From Nitrosomonadales bacterium (GTDB taxonomy: Bacteria; Pseudomonadota; Gammaproteobacteria; Burkholderiales; Gallionellaceae), in contig JACRME010000005.1 in assembly GCA_016235045.1 (NCBI GenBank), forward strand, positions 1 through 46,779: DNA of 46,779 nucleotides, given 5' to 3'. Both the position numbers and the translations under genes were made by a program. The notes beneath the pieces are model-generated. The model saw nothing but the letters and a program-made list of their open reading frames with translations. It did not search any database and was not told the origin of the DNA. Of the stretch, positions 8,539 through 20,100 are shown piece by piece. Numbering within the stretch: the first letter of the stretch is position 1; each line of letters opens with the position of its first letter.

Positions 8539-9036
8539 ATGGCCAGAAAGTCACGACATCACTATCGCCGGGAAGATCAGGCGGCCGAGCTGGACATCAC
8601 CACCTTTCTTAACCTGATGGTGGTGTTGATCCCGTTCCTGCTGGTGTCCGCCGTGTTTTCCCGCATCTCCATCCAGGAACTGAACCTGCCCACCGAAGCG
8701 GCCGGCGGTGCCAAACTGGAAAGACCGCAGCTCTCCATCGAAGTGATCGTGCGCAAGGAGCTGATCCAGATCAGCGATGGCGAGAAAATCACCGCCACCA
8801 TCAGGAACGTGGCCAACGATTACAACATCAAGGAGCTTTCCCGGCAGTTGCAGGAGCTCAAGGACAAGAACCCGGAAACCAAAGAGGCAACCCTGCTGGT
8901 CGAACCCGATATCGACTACGAGACCCTGATCCACATCATGGATGCGGTCAAGGTGGTGGAAGTGAAGAAGGCGGATGGAGTGGGTTTCGATCGCAAGGTG
9001 CTGTTCCCGCAGATATCCGTGGGGGATGCGCCTTGA
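8539..9036 (+). CDS. TolR/ExbD-type subunit 1, with Asn in place of the channel Asp
   Basis: 165 residues with one membrane segment (about residues 20-42, ITTFLNLMVVLIPFLLVSAV) and a periplasmic ExbD/TolR domain ending near 160. In ExbD and TolR the membrane helix carries an essential proton-binding Asp in a motif like T.(L/I)(V/I)DVM. Here the aligned position is Asn25 (FLNLMVVL), so this subunit probably cannot carry protons itself. It overlaps the next gene by 4 bases. It probably pairs with the second ExbD-like protein, which keeps the Asp, as an asymmetric dimer. Confidence 0.9.
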   Translation: MARKSRHHYRREDQAAELDITTFLNLMVVLIPFLLVSAVFSRISIQELNLPTEAAGGAKLERPQLSIEVIVRKELIQISDGEKITATIRNVANDYNIKELSRQLQELKDKNPETKEATLLVEPDIDYETLIHIMDAVKVVEVKKADGVGFDRKVLFPQISVGDAP

Positions 9037-9530
9037 AGAATACCCGTCGCCTCAAGCGCATGGCGCGGGCCAAGCGCAACAGTGTGGGGGGACTGAACCT
9101 CACTTCGCTGATGGACGTGTTCACCATCCTGGTGTTTTTCCTGCTGGTCAACCAGTCGGTGGGAGAGGTGGTCGAGCCGCCCAAGGAGATCAAGCTGCCC
9201 GACTCGGTGGTGGATGCCATGCCGCGGCAGACGGTGGTGATGATGGTCAGCGAGCACCAGATCCTGATTCAGGGCGTGCCGGTCGCCAGTTACGAAGAGG
9301 TGCAAAGAAACGAGGGTGGCGTGGTCGAGCCGATACGCGTGTCCCTGCAGAAACTGAGGGGAAATGTCATCGGCCTGAGTGCGGAGGCAATCGCCAAGGG
9401 CAACGAGATCACCATCATGGCGCACCGCACGGTGCCGTTCAAAGTCCTGAAGACCCTGATGTCCTCCTGTACCAGCGCCGGCTACTCCAGCATCTCGCTT
9501 GCGGTTAACCAGAAAGCGTCCCAGAACTAG
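9033..9530 (+). CDS. TolR/ExbD-type subunit 2 (retains the channel Asp)
   Basis: 165 residues, TTG start at 9033 overlapping the upstream stop. A basic N-terminus (KRMARAKRN) precedes the membrane helix at about residues 23-43, which contains the canonical Asp (LTSLMDVFTILVFFLLV, Asp28). The periplasmic domain follows (IKLPDSVVDAMPRQTVVMMV to the C-terminus). It should provide the proton-conducting carboxylate of the motor made with the TolQ-like subunit. The stop codon overlaps the GTG start of the TonB-like gene by one base, so the stoichiometry of the complex is likely set by coupled translation. Confidence 0.92.
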   Translation: MKNTRRLKRMARAKRNSVGGLNLTSLMDVFTILVFFLLVNQSVGEVVEPPKEIKLPDSVVDAMPRQTVVMMVSEHQILIQGVPVASYEEVQRNEGGVVEPIRVSLQKLRGNVIGLSAEAIAKGNEITIMAHRTVPFKVLKTLMSSCTSAGYSSISLAVNQKASQN

Positions 9531-10942
9531 TGAATCCCGTGAACCCTGCAAATCCCGTGACCAGTCCTGTCTCGCCAGAGCAGCAGGCGCTGCTGGACGT
9601 TATCGCGGAAGCGAAAAAGTCGCTGCAGGCGCTGCAGGACAAGCTGGATGCCATCGACCATCAGGTCAACAACCTGGCGCAGCAGCGCCAGCAATTCCAG
9701 TTGCTGGAAAACATCAGCAAGGCGCTGGGAGAACTGGAAGAACTGGGCGGCGGCAATCTGTTCTGGGGCATGCTGGCGGACAAAATGGCACGCAGCCGGC
9801 AACTGCAACAGGTGGAAGAAGCGATCGGCGGCTTCCGGCAGCAACTCGCCGAGATCGAGAAACTGAAGGAACCGCTCTATCACGAGTTCCGCCAACAGGA
9901 AGGCATCATCGGCGACCTCTACGAGGACCTCGCCGAACTGAAGGAAAAAGAGGAATCGGCAAAGCACGACTATCCGATCACCCGCAAAGCGCGTCAACTG
10001 CCCTACCGGCCGATGGTCATGCCATGGTCGCGCCACGGCGAGGACGACAGCCGCTTCCGCAAGACCCTCGGCCTGGTCTTCCTGCTCGTGCTCTGCTTCA
10101 ACACCTTGATCACTTTCTGGAAGCTGCCCGCACCGGATGAAAACGAAGTAGTGGAAATCCCGGAAAACCTGGTCAGGCTGGTGAAAAAGGAGACGCCGCA
10201 GCCGCTGCCGCCGGAGAACCGTCCCGAGGAAAAACCGCGCGAAACCGAGAGCAAAGCCTCCGGCAGCGGACCGAAAGCGCCCGGAACCGCCGAAGCACGC
10301 AAAAAGGCGGAGGGCAGCGGCGTGCTGGCCTTCAAGGAGAGTTTCAGCGACCTGCTGGGCGGCGATTCCGGGGCGAAACTGGGCAGTGCGGCGCGCATCA
10401 GCACCCAGGGCGGCAAGGCATCGGGCAACTCCAACCGCAACCTGGTCATCGCCCAGGCCGGCAGCGGCAGCAGCGGCATCAACACCTCCGGACTCAGCCG
10501 GCAGGTCGGCGACGGCAGCGGGAGCGGCAGCGGTGGCGGCGGCAGGTTGGGCGGAGTCGGTTTCTCGCGCGTGACCAGCAACATCGGTTCCGGTGGCGGC
10601 GGCGGGGGCGGCGGCGACGGCAGGCCGCTGAGCGACGGCCCCGGCCCGTCGCGCACCGACGAGGAAATCCAGATCGTTTTCGACCGCTACAAGGCGACGC
10701 TGTACCGGATTTACAACCGCGAGCTGCGCAAGAATCCGCTGCTCAAGGGCAAGATGATGTTGCGCCTCAGCATCAAGCCGGATGGCTCGGTCTCGCTGTG
10801 CAAGCTGGAATCGACCGACATGGATGCGCCGGAACTGGTAAAAGAGGTTCTTTCCCGGGTGGAACGCTTCAATTTCGGCGCCAAGGCGGGCGTGCCCACC
10901 ACGACCATCCTCTATCCGATCGATTTCCTGCCCGCAACCTGA
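9530..10942 (+). CDS. Inner-membrane protein with TonB-like AgmX/PglI-type C-terminal domain
   Basis: 470 residues from a GTG that overlaps the upstream TAG. Residues about 15-150 are coiled coil (EQQALLDVIAEAKKSLQALQ) and should be cytoplasmic. A membrane helix lies at about 178-196 (LGLVFLLVLCFNTLITFW). Residues about 220-370 are a Pro/Lys then Gly/Ser-rich extended linker. The last 95 residues (from about 376, RTDEEIQIVFDRYKATLYRI) match in pattern the TonB/TolA-like domain found at the C-termini of AgmX/PglI proteins of myxobacteria. Topology and domain order suggest it couples the TolQ/TolR-like motor to an outer-membrane partner across the periplasm. The long cytoplasmic coiled coil is unusual for TonB. 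Confidence 0.85.
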   Translation: MNPVNPANPVTSPVSPEQQALLDVIAEAKKSLQALQDKLDAIDHQVNNLAQQRQQFQLLENISKALGELEELGGGNLFWGMLADKMARSRQLQQVEEAIGGFRQQLAEIEKLKEPLYHEFRQQEGIIGDLYEDLAELKEKEESAKHDYPITRKARQLPYRPMVMPWSRHGEDDSRFRKTLGLVFLLVLCFNTLITFWKLPAPDENEVVEIPENLVRLVKKETPQPLPPENRPEEKPRETESKASGSGPKAPGTAEARKKAEGSGVLAFKESFSDLLGGDSGAKLGSAARISTQGGKASGNSNRNLVIAQAGSGSSGINTSGLSRQVGDGSGSGSGGGGRLGGVGFSRVTSNIGSGGGGGGGGDGRPLSDGPGPSRTDEEIQIVFDRYKATLYRIYNRELRKNPLLKGKMMLRLSIKPDGSVSLCKLESTDMDAPELVKEVLSRVERFNFGAKAGVPTTTILYPIDFLPAT

Positions 10943-11047
10943 TCGCGCCATGGGGCGCGGACGGCAGGCTGGCGGCGTGCCGGCCCGAACGGTCGGCACT
11001 TGCCGACAACCGGTCGGCAACCATGAGGAAAAGAGTGTTATATGTCA

Positions 11048-11085
11048 TGTCAGGCTCGCCGGGGCGCCGTCCCCCAAGCCTGACA
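11048..11085 (+). terminator. Strong hairpin between the Tol-like operon and the giant gene
   Basis: A perfect 9-base inverted repeat (TGTCAGGCT at 11048-11056, AGCCTGACA at 11077-11085) encloses a GC-rich loop that can extend the stem (GGGG/CCCC). It is followed by CATTTTAG, a weak T-run. It could be a leaky terminator that separates or attenuates expression of the giant gene relative to the operon. The rest of 10943-11178 holds further GTCGGCAA/TTGCCGAC inverted repeats around 10998-11018 and no gene. Confidence 0.5.
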
Positions 11086-11178
11086 CATTTTAGTACAGAT
11101 TATTGATATGTCCCTGGACCCGGTGCTTGATCGCAATAGAGTGCGCCCCGTTCCGGACTTTTGGTTGTTTACAAACTT

Positions 11179-14100
11179 ATGGATGTATCCAAGGTGGTGT
11201 CGGGTGTTGCCGAAAGTGCCGTGCGATATTTGAATATTGCACTGCTGGCTCTTTTGGGCCTGATTTTCCCGGCCGCCGTCACCGCGGCGCCGGTGACCAT
11301 CGGTTGCAACGACGCCCCGTTCGCCAACGTCGTCGGCCATAACCTCGCGATCAGCTACTGCGCGCTGTGCGGCACCGGCCAGGTGAGCATCCTGCTCACC
11401 AACCCCTCCAACGTCGTACTCAACGATCTCACCGTCACCGAAAATCTCGGCGCCTCCGGCCTGACCCGCATCGCCGGCACCACCACCTATTCGGTCAACG
11501 GCGGGGCGTTTAACCCGACCGGCGATCCGCTGGTCAGCGGTGCCAACGGCGAGGTGCTGACCTGGACTTCCGCACAGATTCCGGCGCTGGCCAGCTTCAC
11601 CGCCTCGGTCGACGACGTTGTTCCCGGACTGGAAACCATTGAGATCCGTTTCCAGGTTCGGCGCAACACCCCCGCGTTCAACGAAGAGGGGCTGGTCGTC
11701 GCCAGCCGCCTGATCAGCGCGACGGTCGACTACAGCCTGAACAGTTGCATAATCCCCGGCCCTTTCAGCGACAACACCGGCGCCAACACCCTGCCGCTGC
11801 GGGAACCCATCCCGGCCCTCACCAAACGGGGACGCAACGTCGATGCCGCGCAGGGCAGCTACAGCGCCGCTAATGGCACCGTTTACGGCAACATCAACGA
11901 CGACGTGATCTGGCGAGTACGGATTCAGAACAACGGCCTTGCCGCCCTGCAGGATCTTCATTTCGACGACTTGATGACGGTCGGCAACTTTACCATCAAC
12001 TACGCCTGTCCCTCAGAAACCCAAGCCACCAACCTGGCAAACAACGACGGAGTGCTGCCGGGAGGTTCGACCTGTGTTGCCGCCAGCAACACGATCAGCA
12101 GCTTCGATGTGGATGATCCCTTCGGCAATCCAAACAACGACGAACCGGGCGCCTTCGTCGACGTGGTCAACGGCAACACCGCCGACATCTTCCTGGTGGG
12201 CAAAATCACCAACTCCTGCAACGCCAATACCACCAACACCGCCTCCAACATCACGTGGGGTTGTGAAGGGGACCTGACGGTAAATACCACCACCACCTCC
12301 ACCGGCGCCACGCCGGGTACCGCCACCACCACCCTCAGTTCGCGCGTAACCAACAACGGCCTGAACATTACCCGCGCCCTCACCGGCACCAATCTGGCCC
12401 AGCCGGTGGGCAGCAAGGGCACCATGACCATCACCATTACCAACAACACTGGCGGCACGGTAAAGAACATCAGCCTGCGCGACGTATTGCCGGCGCAATA
12501 CGTGGTCGATCCCACCTTCACGCCCACGCTGGCCGTGACCACCGCGTACGGCGCTTATCAGGGGGTGATCAATCGCATCAACTGGACCAACCCGGTGGCA
12601 GGCACTTTCCCGCTGGTCAGCGTCAACCCGGCCGACCCGCTGGGCAACACCGCGCCGGTATTCACGCTCACCAGCACCACGGTGCATCCGGATCACCCCG
12701 ACCAGTTCAACCTGTTGCGTGCGGGTGACAGGGCGGTGATCACCTTCCGCGTGGTGATGATCCAGCCGACCTACTTCGACCTGGTGGCGGACCTCGACGT
12801 GCGCACCGAGAACACCGGCGACGGCACCGACCCGGCCAACGCCACCACGCTGAACAACCAGCTTTTCGTAGACTTCGAGCAGTTCTGCAATCCGGGCGTG
12901 CTGCAGCAACCGGCCAGCTACCCGTATAACGACACCTTCGCTTCCAATCCCGAAGACCTGGATGTGGACATCACCGGCACCGACCTGATTTTCATTCTCA
13001 CCAACGACCCGGCACAGACCCTGACGTTGCCGGTCACGGTGACCAACCACGGCGGCCACGATGCCGCCAACTACGTCACCTACGTCAGCTTCGGCGCCAC
13101 TATGAATGTGCTGAACGTCCCCGCCGGGTGTGTCCTCACCAGTAATCCGCCGTCGCCGCCGGTGTGGCGAATCCCGGCACCGATCCCGGACGGCATCACG
13201 CCCCCGGGCCTCCCCGCGACCGTCTATGCCTGTACCGGCACCGCCATCGCCCCCGGCGCCACCCGCACCCTCAATTTCGGCGTGATCAAAACCACCGATC
13301 CCGCGCGACTGGCCGCCGACGACCTTTCCTTCCGCGCCGACGTGGTGGGGCCGATCACCCTCAGCAACGGCACGCCGCTGTGGTTCCCGACCCCGAGCAT
13401 CAATACCCCGCCCGCCGATCCCGTCATCAACACCTCCGACAATTACTCCCTCGACGGCATCCGCGCCCGCGTGGTCGGCTTCAACCTGACCAAGACGCAA
13501 CTGGGAAACTGCACCGAGAACAACCCGCCGCCGGGCAGCCCGGACAACCTGATCCAGATCGGCGAGGAGTGCAGCTTCCGCATCCGCTCCGGCGGCTGGT
13601 TCGGCTTCCAGACTCCCGGCTTCACTTACATTGCGGTGCAGAACATTCAAGTGGTGGACGAGTTGCCCGCAGGGCAGGGCTACATCTCCTCCACCGACCC
13701 GGCGCTGACCAGCAACGCGGCCATCCTCGGCATCAGCCTCAACCCGCCCCCGGCGCCGCTGGACGAGGGCTGGTTCAACTGGACCTTCAACACGGTGGTG
13801 CCCGCCCAGCGGATCACGGTCATGGATCAGTGGTTCCAGGCCGACGCCACCACGCGGCTGATGAACAACCCGCAGAACATCAGTGCCGCGCCCAACGTCC
13901 ACGCCGCCGTCAGCACCAACACCCTCAACTCCACCTTCCAGGCGGTATTCGAGAGCGCGGGCGTGGAGCAGGTGTACAACCTGGGACCGGGCACCGTCGG
14001 CTATCCGCAGGCCTTGGTGCGCCACATCGACCTCACCGTCACCGAACCGAACATCACGGTGAACAAACAAGTCTGTAACGAAACCCTCAACGGCGTCGGC

Positions 14101-17100
14101 ACCGCGTGCAGCACTTTCGTCGCCCTGGCCAACGACGGCGACACCTTCGACAGCTACGTCTACCGCGTCACCCTCACCAACCAGGCGAGCAGCGGCGGCG
14201 TGACCCGCGCACCGGCCTACGACATCAGCACCACCGACATTCTCGACGCCAGCGATCTGGTCTACGTCGTGCCCTTCGCCACTGACGGCCTCGACAACGA
14301 CGGCGACGGCCTGATCGACGCCGCCGACACCGACGGCGAGAGCAGCATCACCGACAACATCGTGAACAATGGCACTCGGGCGCAAATCGACAACTCCTGG
14401 AGCCACAGCAGCGCCATGCTGCGCCTCAACCCCGGCAGCAGCATCACCTTCTACTACCGGGTCGACCCGGATCAGCGCCTGGCGCCGTTGCAAAATCTGC
14501 TCAACAGCGTCACCTCCCGCTACGACAGCCTGGCGGGTGCATCGGGCAGCCAGACCGTAGTGCAGAGCGTCAGCGGCACCGCCGGTGGTGCGCGTATGTA
14601 CACCTCGACCGCCGCCACGGCCACAGTGCGCATCAAGCCGCTCGCCACCCAGCCCAAGCTCATCCTTGCAACCTCCAACACCGCGCTCAGCGGCTCCCAG
14701 CCGCAGCCGGTGGCTATCGGGGAAGAGGTTCAATACCAACTGCGCGCCGACCTGCCGGTGGCCAACCTGCGCAGCTTCGTCATCCAGGACAACCTGCCGC
14801 CCGGCATCAGTTGCATCGAGGCGCCGGTAATCGACCTCGACGCGCCACCTTACAGCGCGGCGGGCTTCTCGCCGGGCGGGCAGTTCACCCCTACCTGCAA
14901 CGCCACCAGCGTGACGTGGAATTTCGGCAACCAGGCGCTGACCATTAACCCCAACCCCCCCGGCAGCCTGTTCCAGTTCCCGGTCACTTTTATCGCGCGC
15001 GTCAACAACAGCGCCACCAACAACAATGGCGGGCTGATCAGCAACGGCAGCCCGGCTACTGTCGCCACCACGAGTTACCTTGATAGCGGCCTCAACCTGG
15101 TGACCCTCAACTTCGGGCAAAACGACCTGATAGTGCGTGAGCCGGTGATCGCATTGACCAAGACCATGGAAGTGGCCAACGCCGACGCCACCGACATCCT
15201 CACCGTCACCGTCACCGCCACCAACACCGGCACGGCCACCGCCTACAACCTGCGCGTATTCGACGACCTGGCGGCGGTGGCCCACCTGACCTACCTGGGC
15301 AACGTGGGCGGCACCGACCCGCCGGACAATGTCGATGTCGCCACCTTCGGCGCCAACCGCCCGCTCTTCAGTTGGAACAGCGCCAACCCCGATTTCGCCA
15401 TCGCCCCCGGCGCCACCCGCAGCTTTACCTTCGAGGTGCAGGTCGACCCGCCGGTGCAACCGCTGGAAGTGCTGAACAACACCCTGCAGGCCGATTGGAC
15501 CTCGCTGCCGAGCAGCAGCACCGCACTCAACAGCAGCGGCACAATCGGCCTCAACGGCGCCGCCAACGGCATGCGCAACGGCGCGCTGCCCAATGCCGGC
15601 GCTCCGGTCAACGACTACGAAGCCCAGGCAACCGCATCGGCAACCGTTCCCGCCATCGCCGTGACCAAGACCGACCTCACCCCGGCAATGGCACCGGAAA
15701 TCGGTGCGCACAAACACTTCCGGCTGGTGCTGACCCTGCCGGAAGGCGTGAGTAACGCGGTGGTGGCAAACGACAACCTGGCGACCACCGGCCTCAGCTA
15801 CCTGCTGGCGCGCGACGCCAGCTTCGACGTCAGCTACAGCTTCAGCGGCATCGCCACCATCAACGGCGCGGCTCCCGCCGAAGCGGCATTCACTGCGGTG
15901 CCCGCCAACAACGCCTCGGGCACCATCGTGTGGAACATCGGCACCGTGGTGACCCAGCGCGAAGACGACACCGCCGGCACCCCGGCGATCACGCCGACCA
16001 TCACCATCGATTACTACGCGCGCATCAACAACGATTTGGCGACCAACACCGGCGGCACGCTGCGCAACGGCGTCACCGTCAACTACACCAACGGCGAAAC
16101 GGGCGCCACCGAGGCCGTCACCGCCAGCACCCCGCTGATCACGGTGACCGAACCGGCCCTGACGATCGGCAAGGCGGTTGCGCTGGTCACCCCGGCGCCG
16201 ATCACTGGCGGCGACATCCTCGAGTACACCGTCACCGTCGTGAACACCGGCACCGCCACCGCCTACGACAGCAACCTGGTCGACACCCTGCCCGCCGAGG
16301 TGAGCTACTACGGCACGTTCACCCCGACGGCAACCATCAACGGCACGCCGGTGGCCGGTTTCGTCGCCGCCCCCTCGGGGGCGCCAAGCGGCCCGCTGCA
16401 CTGGGGCAGCAGCAACGGCGACAACAGCCTCGACATCCCGGCGGGCGGCACGCTGGTGCTCACCTACCGCGTGCAGATATTGACCGCGCAGCCCGGCGCC
16501 AGCCTCACCAACCAGGTCTGGATCGACTGGACCTCGCTGAACAACGCCAGCACTTACGAGCGCACCGGCGCCGGTTGCCCGACCATCGTCGCCCCCAACG
16601 ATTACTGCGCCGGTCCGGCCAGCAGCACCGTGGTCATCGCCGACACCACCACGCTGGTGAAGAGCATCGTCTCCGACACTTATAACGTCGCCCCGCTCAG
16701 CACCGCCAGCGACGCCATCGTGCGCGTCGGCGACACCGTCACCTACCGGCTTGCGCTCAACATCCAGGAAGGCGTGACGCGGCAGGTCTCGGTGCAGGAC
16801 GTGTTGCCCGCCGGGCTGCAATTCGTCGACGTGGTCAGCATCAACGGCGACACCAGCGCCAGCTACACCGCCCCGGCCAGCGGCGCGGGCTCCAACTTCT
16901 CCTACGCGCCGATCTCCGCAGTACCGGCGCCGGGACAGACCGGCACCCTGACCTGGAGCATCGGCGACATCAACAACAACCCGCAGGGCGACGCCAGCAC
17001 CGACACGCTGGTGATCGTCTATCGCGCCCGCGTGGTGGAGAACGTGCTGGCGCACACGCCGACGCTCACGCTGACCAACACCGCCACCCTCGGCTACGTC

Positions 17101-20100
17101 GACGTCAACGGCGTCCCGGTGACCGCCCCGGGACGGCTGGTCAGCAGCGCAACACTCACCGTGCGGCAACCGGTGATGGACTCGCTGGGCAAGATCGACC
17201 GCTCCGGTCGCGTCAGCATCACCCCGGTCAACCCCGCCTTTGAGCAGATGAATTTCCGCCTCAGCAGTTGCAACACCACCGGCCTGGCCCCGTCCTATAG
17301 CGTGCAGTTCACCGATGTGCTGGCGACCCAGTTCGACGAGACCAGCATCGCCGGGCCGCTCGGCGGCGCCGGTCAGCCCGACGTCTACGTCGGCGGCGTG
17401 CTGCAGACGGCGGGGACTGGCTACACCTACACCCCGCCCGCGGCGCGCGGCGGCAACATGGTGTTCCGCCTGATCACGCCGGTGAATCCCGGCCAGTGCG
17501 TCAACATCGACTACGACATCGGCTTCCACACCGACTTCCCGCTCAACCAGATCTGGTACAACAGCGCCAGCCTCAACGAATACTGGTCGCTGCCGCTGCT
17601 CTCCGGCCAGCGCTATCCCGGACTCGGCCCGGTCGCCTTCGGCATGACCAACGCCATCCCGCAGGATCCGCCGGTCAAGACGCTGGTCTCGCCGCTTACC
17701 GGCGAGGCCACCGTCGGCAATGAAATCGTCTACCGTATCGCGGTGCCTGGCGTGGCGACGACCGCCGCGCTCTACAACGTCGTCGTCACCGACAACCTCA
17801 ATCCGGCGCTGGTCTACGTCAGCGCCAACGAAATCAGCGGCAACGGCCTGACGCTGACCGACAACACCACCCTGCCGGGCAATGTGAGCCTCACCATCGC
17901 CACCATCCCGGCGGGACAGCAGGCGCTGATCGAGCTGCGCGTGCGCGTGGCCAACAACGCCTCCGCCAACGCCGGGACGACCTTCGACAACACCGCCAGC
18001 TACGGCTACCCGCTGACCGCGGGAGGCCCGCTGATCAACGCGGGCAGCAGCACCGTCGGTTCGCCGATCCGCATCGTCGAACCGCTCGGCACCCTGGGCA
18101 AGACCGTGAGCAACCTGACCAACCCGGGCCTGCCGCCCGATGCCGGCGACGTGCTGCACTACACCCTGACCTACACCGCCCAGGGCGGTGCGCCGGGCGA
18201 CAATTTCTCCAACGCTTTCGATCTGGCCGTGGAAGATTCCCTGAGTCTCGGCCTGCTCTACAACGGCAATCTCACGGTGAGCGGCGCGGGCAACACCATC
18301 GCCGCGCCGGTCACTGCGGGCGACGGCGTGACCACGGCACAGACCCTGAACTGGAGCAGCGCGCTGGGCAACGCCGCGATCAACGTGCCGGAAGGAACCG
18401 CCGTCACCGTCGGCTACGACGTGCTGGTGCTCGACGGCGCGCAGGCCAACCAGGCCCTGAGCAACTCCGCCGTGATGCGCTGGACCGGCCTGGCGGGTGC
18501 TAACGCCAACGAGCGCAACGGCAGCGGCGTTCCTGCCCTCAACGACTACTTCACCGCCCCGGCCGTCACCACCCAGACCGTGCCCGACGCCAACACCGTC
18601 AGCAAGACCCGCCTCACCGACACTTACGGCGCAGGCGACGCCAACGTGCGCATCGGCGACATCGTCGAATATCAACTGCGCATGCACATCCGCGAGGGAA
18701 GCAGTCCCAACACCGTGATCAGCGACGTTCTGCCGCAAGGTCTGGCCTTTGTGGAACTCGTCAGCATCAACGGCGACACCACCGCGCCCTACGCGGCAGT
18801 GGCCCCGTTCAGCCACGCCGCCATCGCCGCACCGACCGTGACCGGCAACCCGCTCACCAGCCCCAGCACCGTCACCTGGAACGTGGGCAACCTGGTCAAC
18901 GCGGGCGACAACAACGCGGCCAACGACGACTTCGTGATCGTCTACCGCGCCGTGGTGCGCAACCTGGCGCTGCCGCAGGTCGCCAGCACGGCCCTCAACA
19001 ACAGCGCCACCCTGAGTTACGGCACTGCCACCGTGGCCGGCAGCCAGACCGGCAACCTGGGCGTGACCCTGCAGCAGCCGGTATTGAATGTCGCCAAGAG
19101 CGCCGTCACCGGCGGCGGCGACACCGTGCTGGTGCCCAACGAACTGGTCACCTACACGGTGAACATCAGCAACACCGGCGCCGCGCCCGCCTACGACCCG
19201 GTACTGATCGACACCATCCCGGCGGGATTGCGCAACGGCGCGATCACCATGGTCAGCACCAGCCTGGTGGTGGCAGGCACCGTGTTGCCCAACCTGGCGC
19301 CGGTCTACGTTCCGGCCACCGGCGTTGCCACCTGGAATTTCGACACCGGCGCGGCGAACCAGTACACCATCCCGGCGGGCGACACGTTGCGCGTGGTGTA
19401 CCGGGTGCAGGCCGATCCCAGCCTCGGCGCCGGCCTGACCATGACCAACCAGGCCTACGTCAACCGCTACTACTCGTTCGACAACAACGCGGCGCCGACC
19501 CTGGGCATCACCACCGGGGTGCAGGAAATCTACGGCCCGACCGCGACCGCCTCGGTCACCCTGACCACGGCCGCACCGGGCGCGCTGGCCAAGGCCAACC
19601 CGGCCGTTACCAGCGTGGCGGTGGGCGACACTTTCAGCTACCGCATCACCGTCCCGGCGACACCGGCGGCCACCGCGCTATATGACGTGCACATCCTCGA
19701 CAATCTCGCAGCCTCGGCCGCGAACCTGGGCTTCGTCAGCGTCGCCCGCATTTCCGGCTCGCAGCCGTGGACGCCGGTCAACACCGGCAGCGCCACCAAC
19801 CTGGTGATCCAGGACATCACCAACGGCATCGACATCCCGGCAGGCGAGCAGGTGGTGGTCGACGTCACGGTGCAGGTACTGGATACGCCGGCCAACGTCA
19901 GCGGGCTGACCTTCACCAACACTGCGAGCTATACCTACAACGCGTTCGATAACGACCCGGCCAGCCAGTTGGCGGGGGCGGGCGCGACCACGCCGCCGAT
20001 GACCCTCATCGGCCCCGATACGATCACGCTGGTAAAAACCGGCCCGGCCACCCTGGCGGCGGCGACTCCCGGCACCTTCACCCTCAACGCGCACAACACC

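Noticed and set aside
11040-11178. A cyclic-di-GMP riboswitch ahead of the giant surface-protein gene
   Set aside because: An attractive idea for a surface protein, but the conserved GEMM-type sequence boxes are absent; only a simple hairpin is seen.
12013-18816. A very long minus-strand open frame (over 2200 codons) opposite the giant DUF11 gene
   Set aside because: It is a shadow caused by GC-rich third positions and the repetitive codon use of the plus-strand gene. Its translation is low-complexity Val/Gly/Arg/Asp-rich sequence with no signal, domain or ribosome-binding site.
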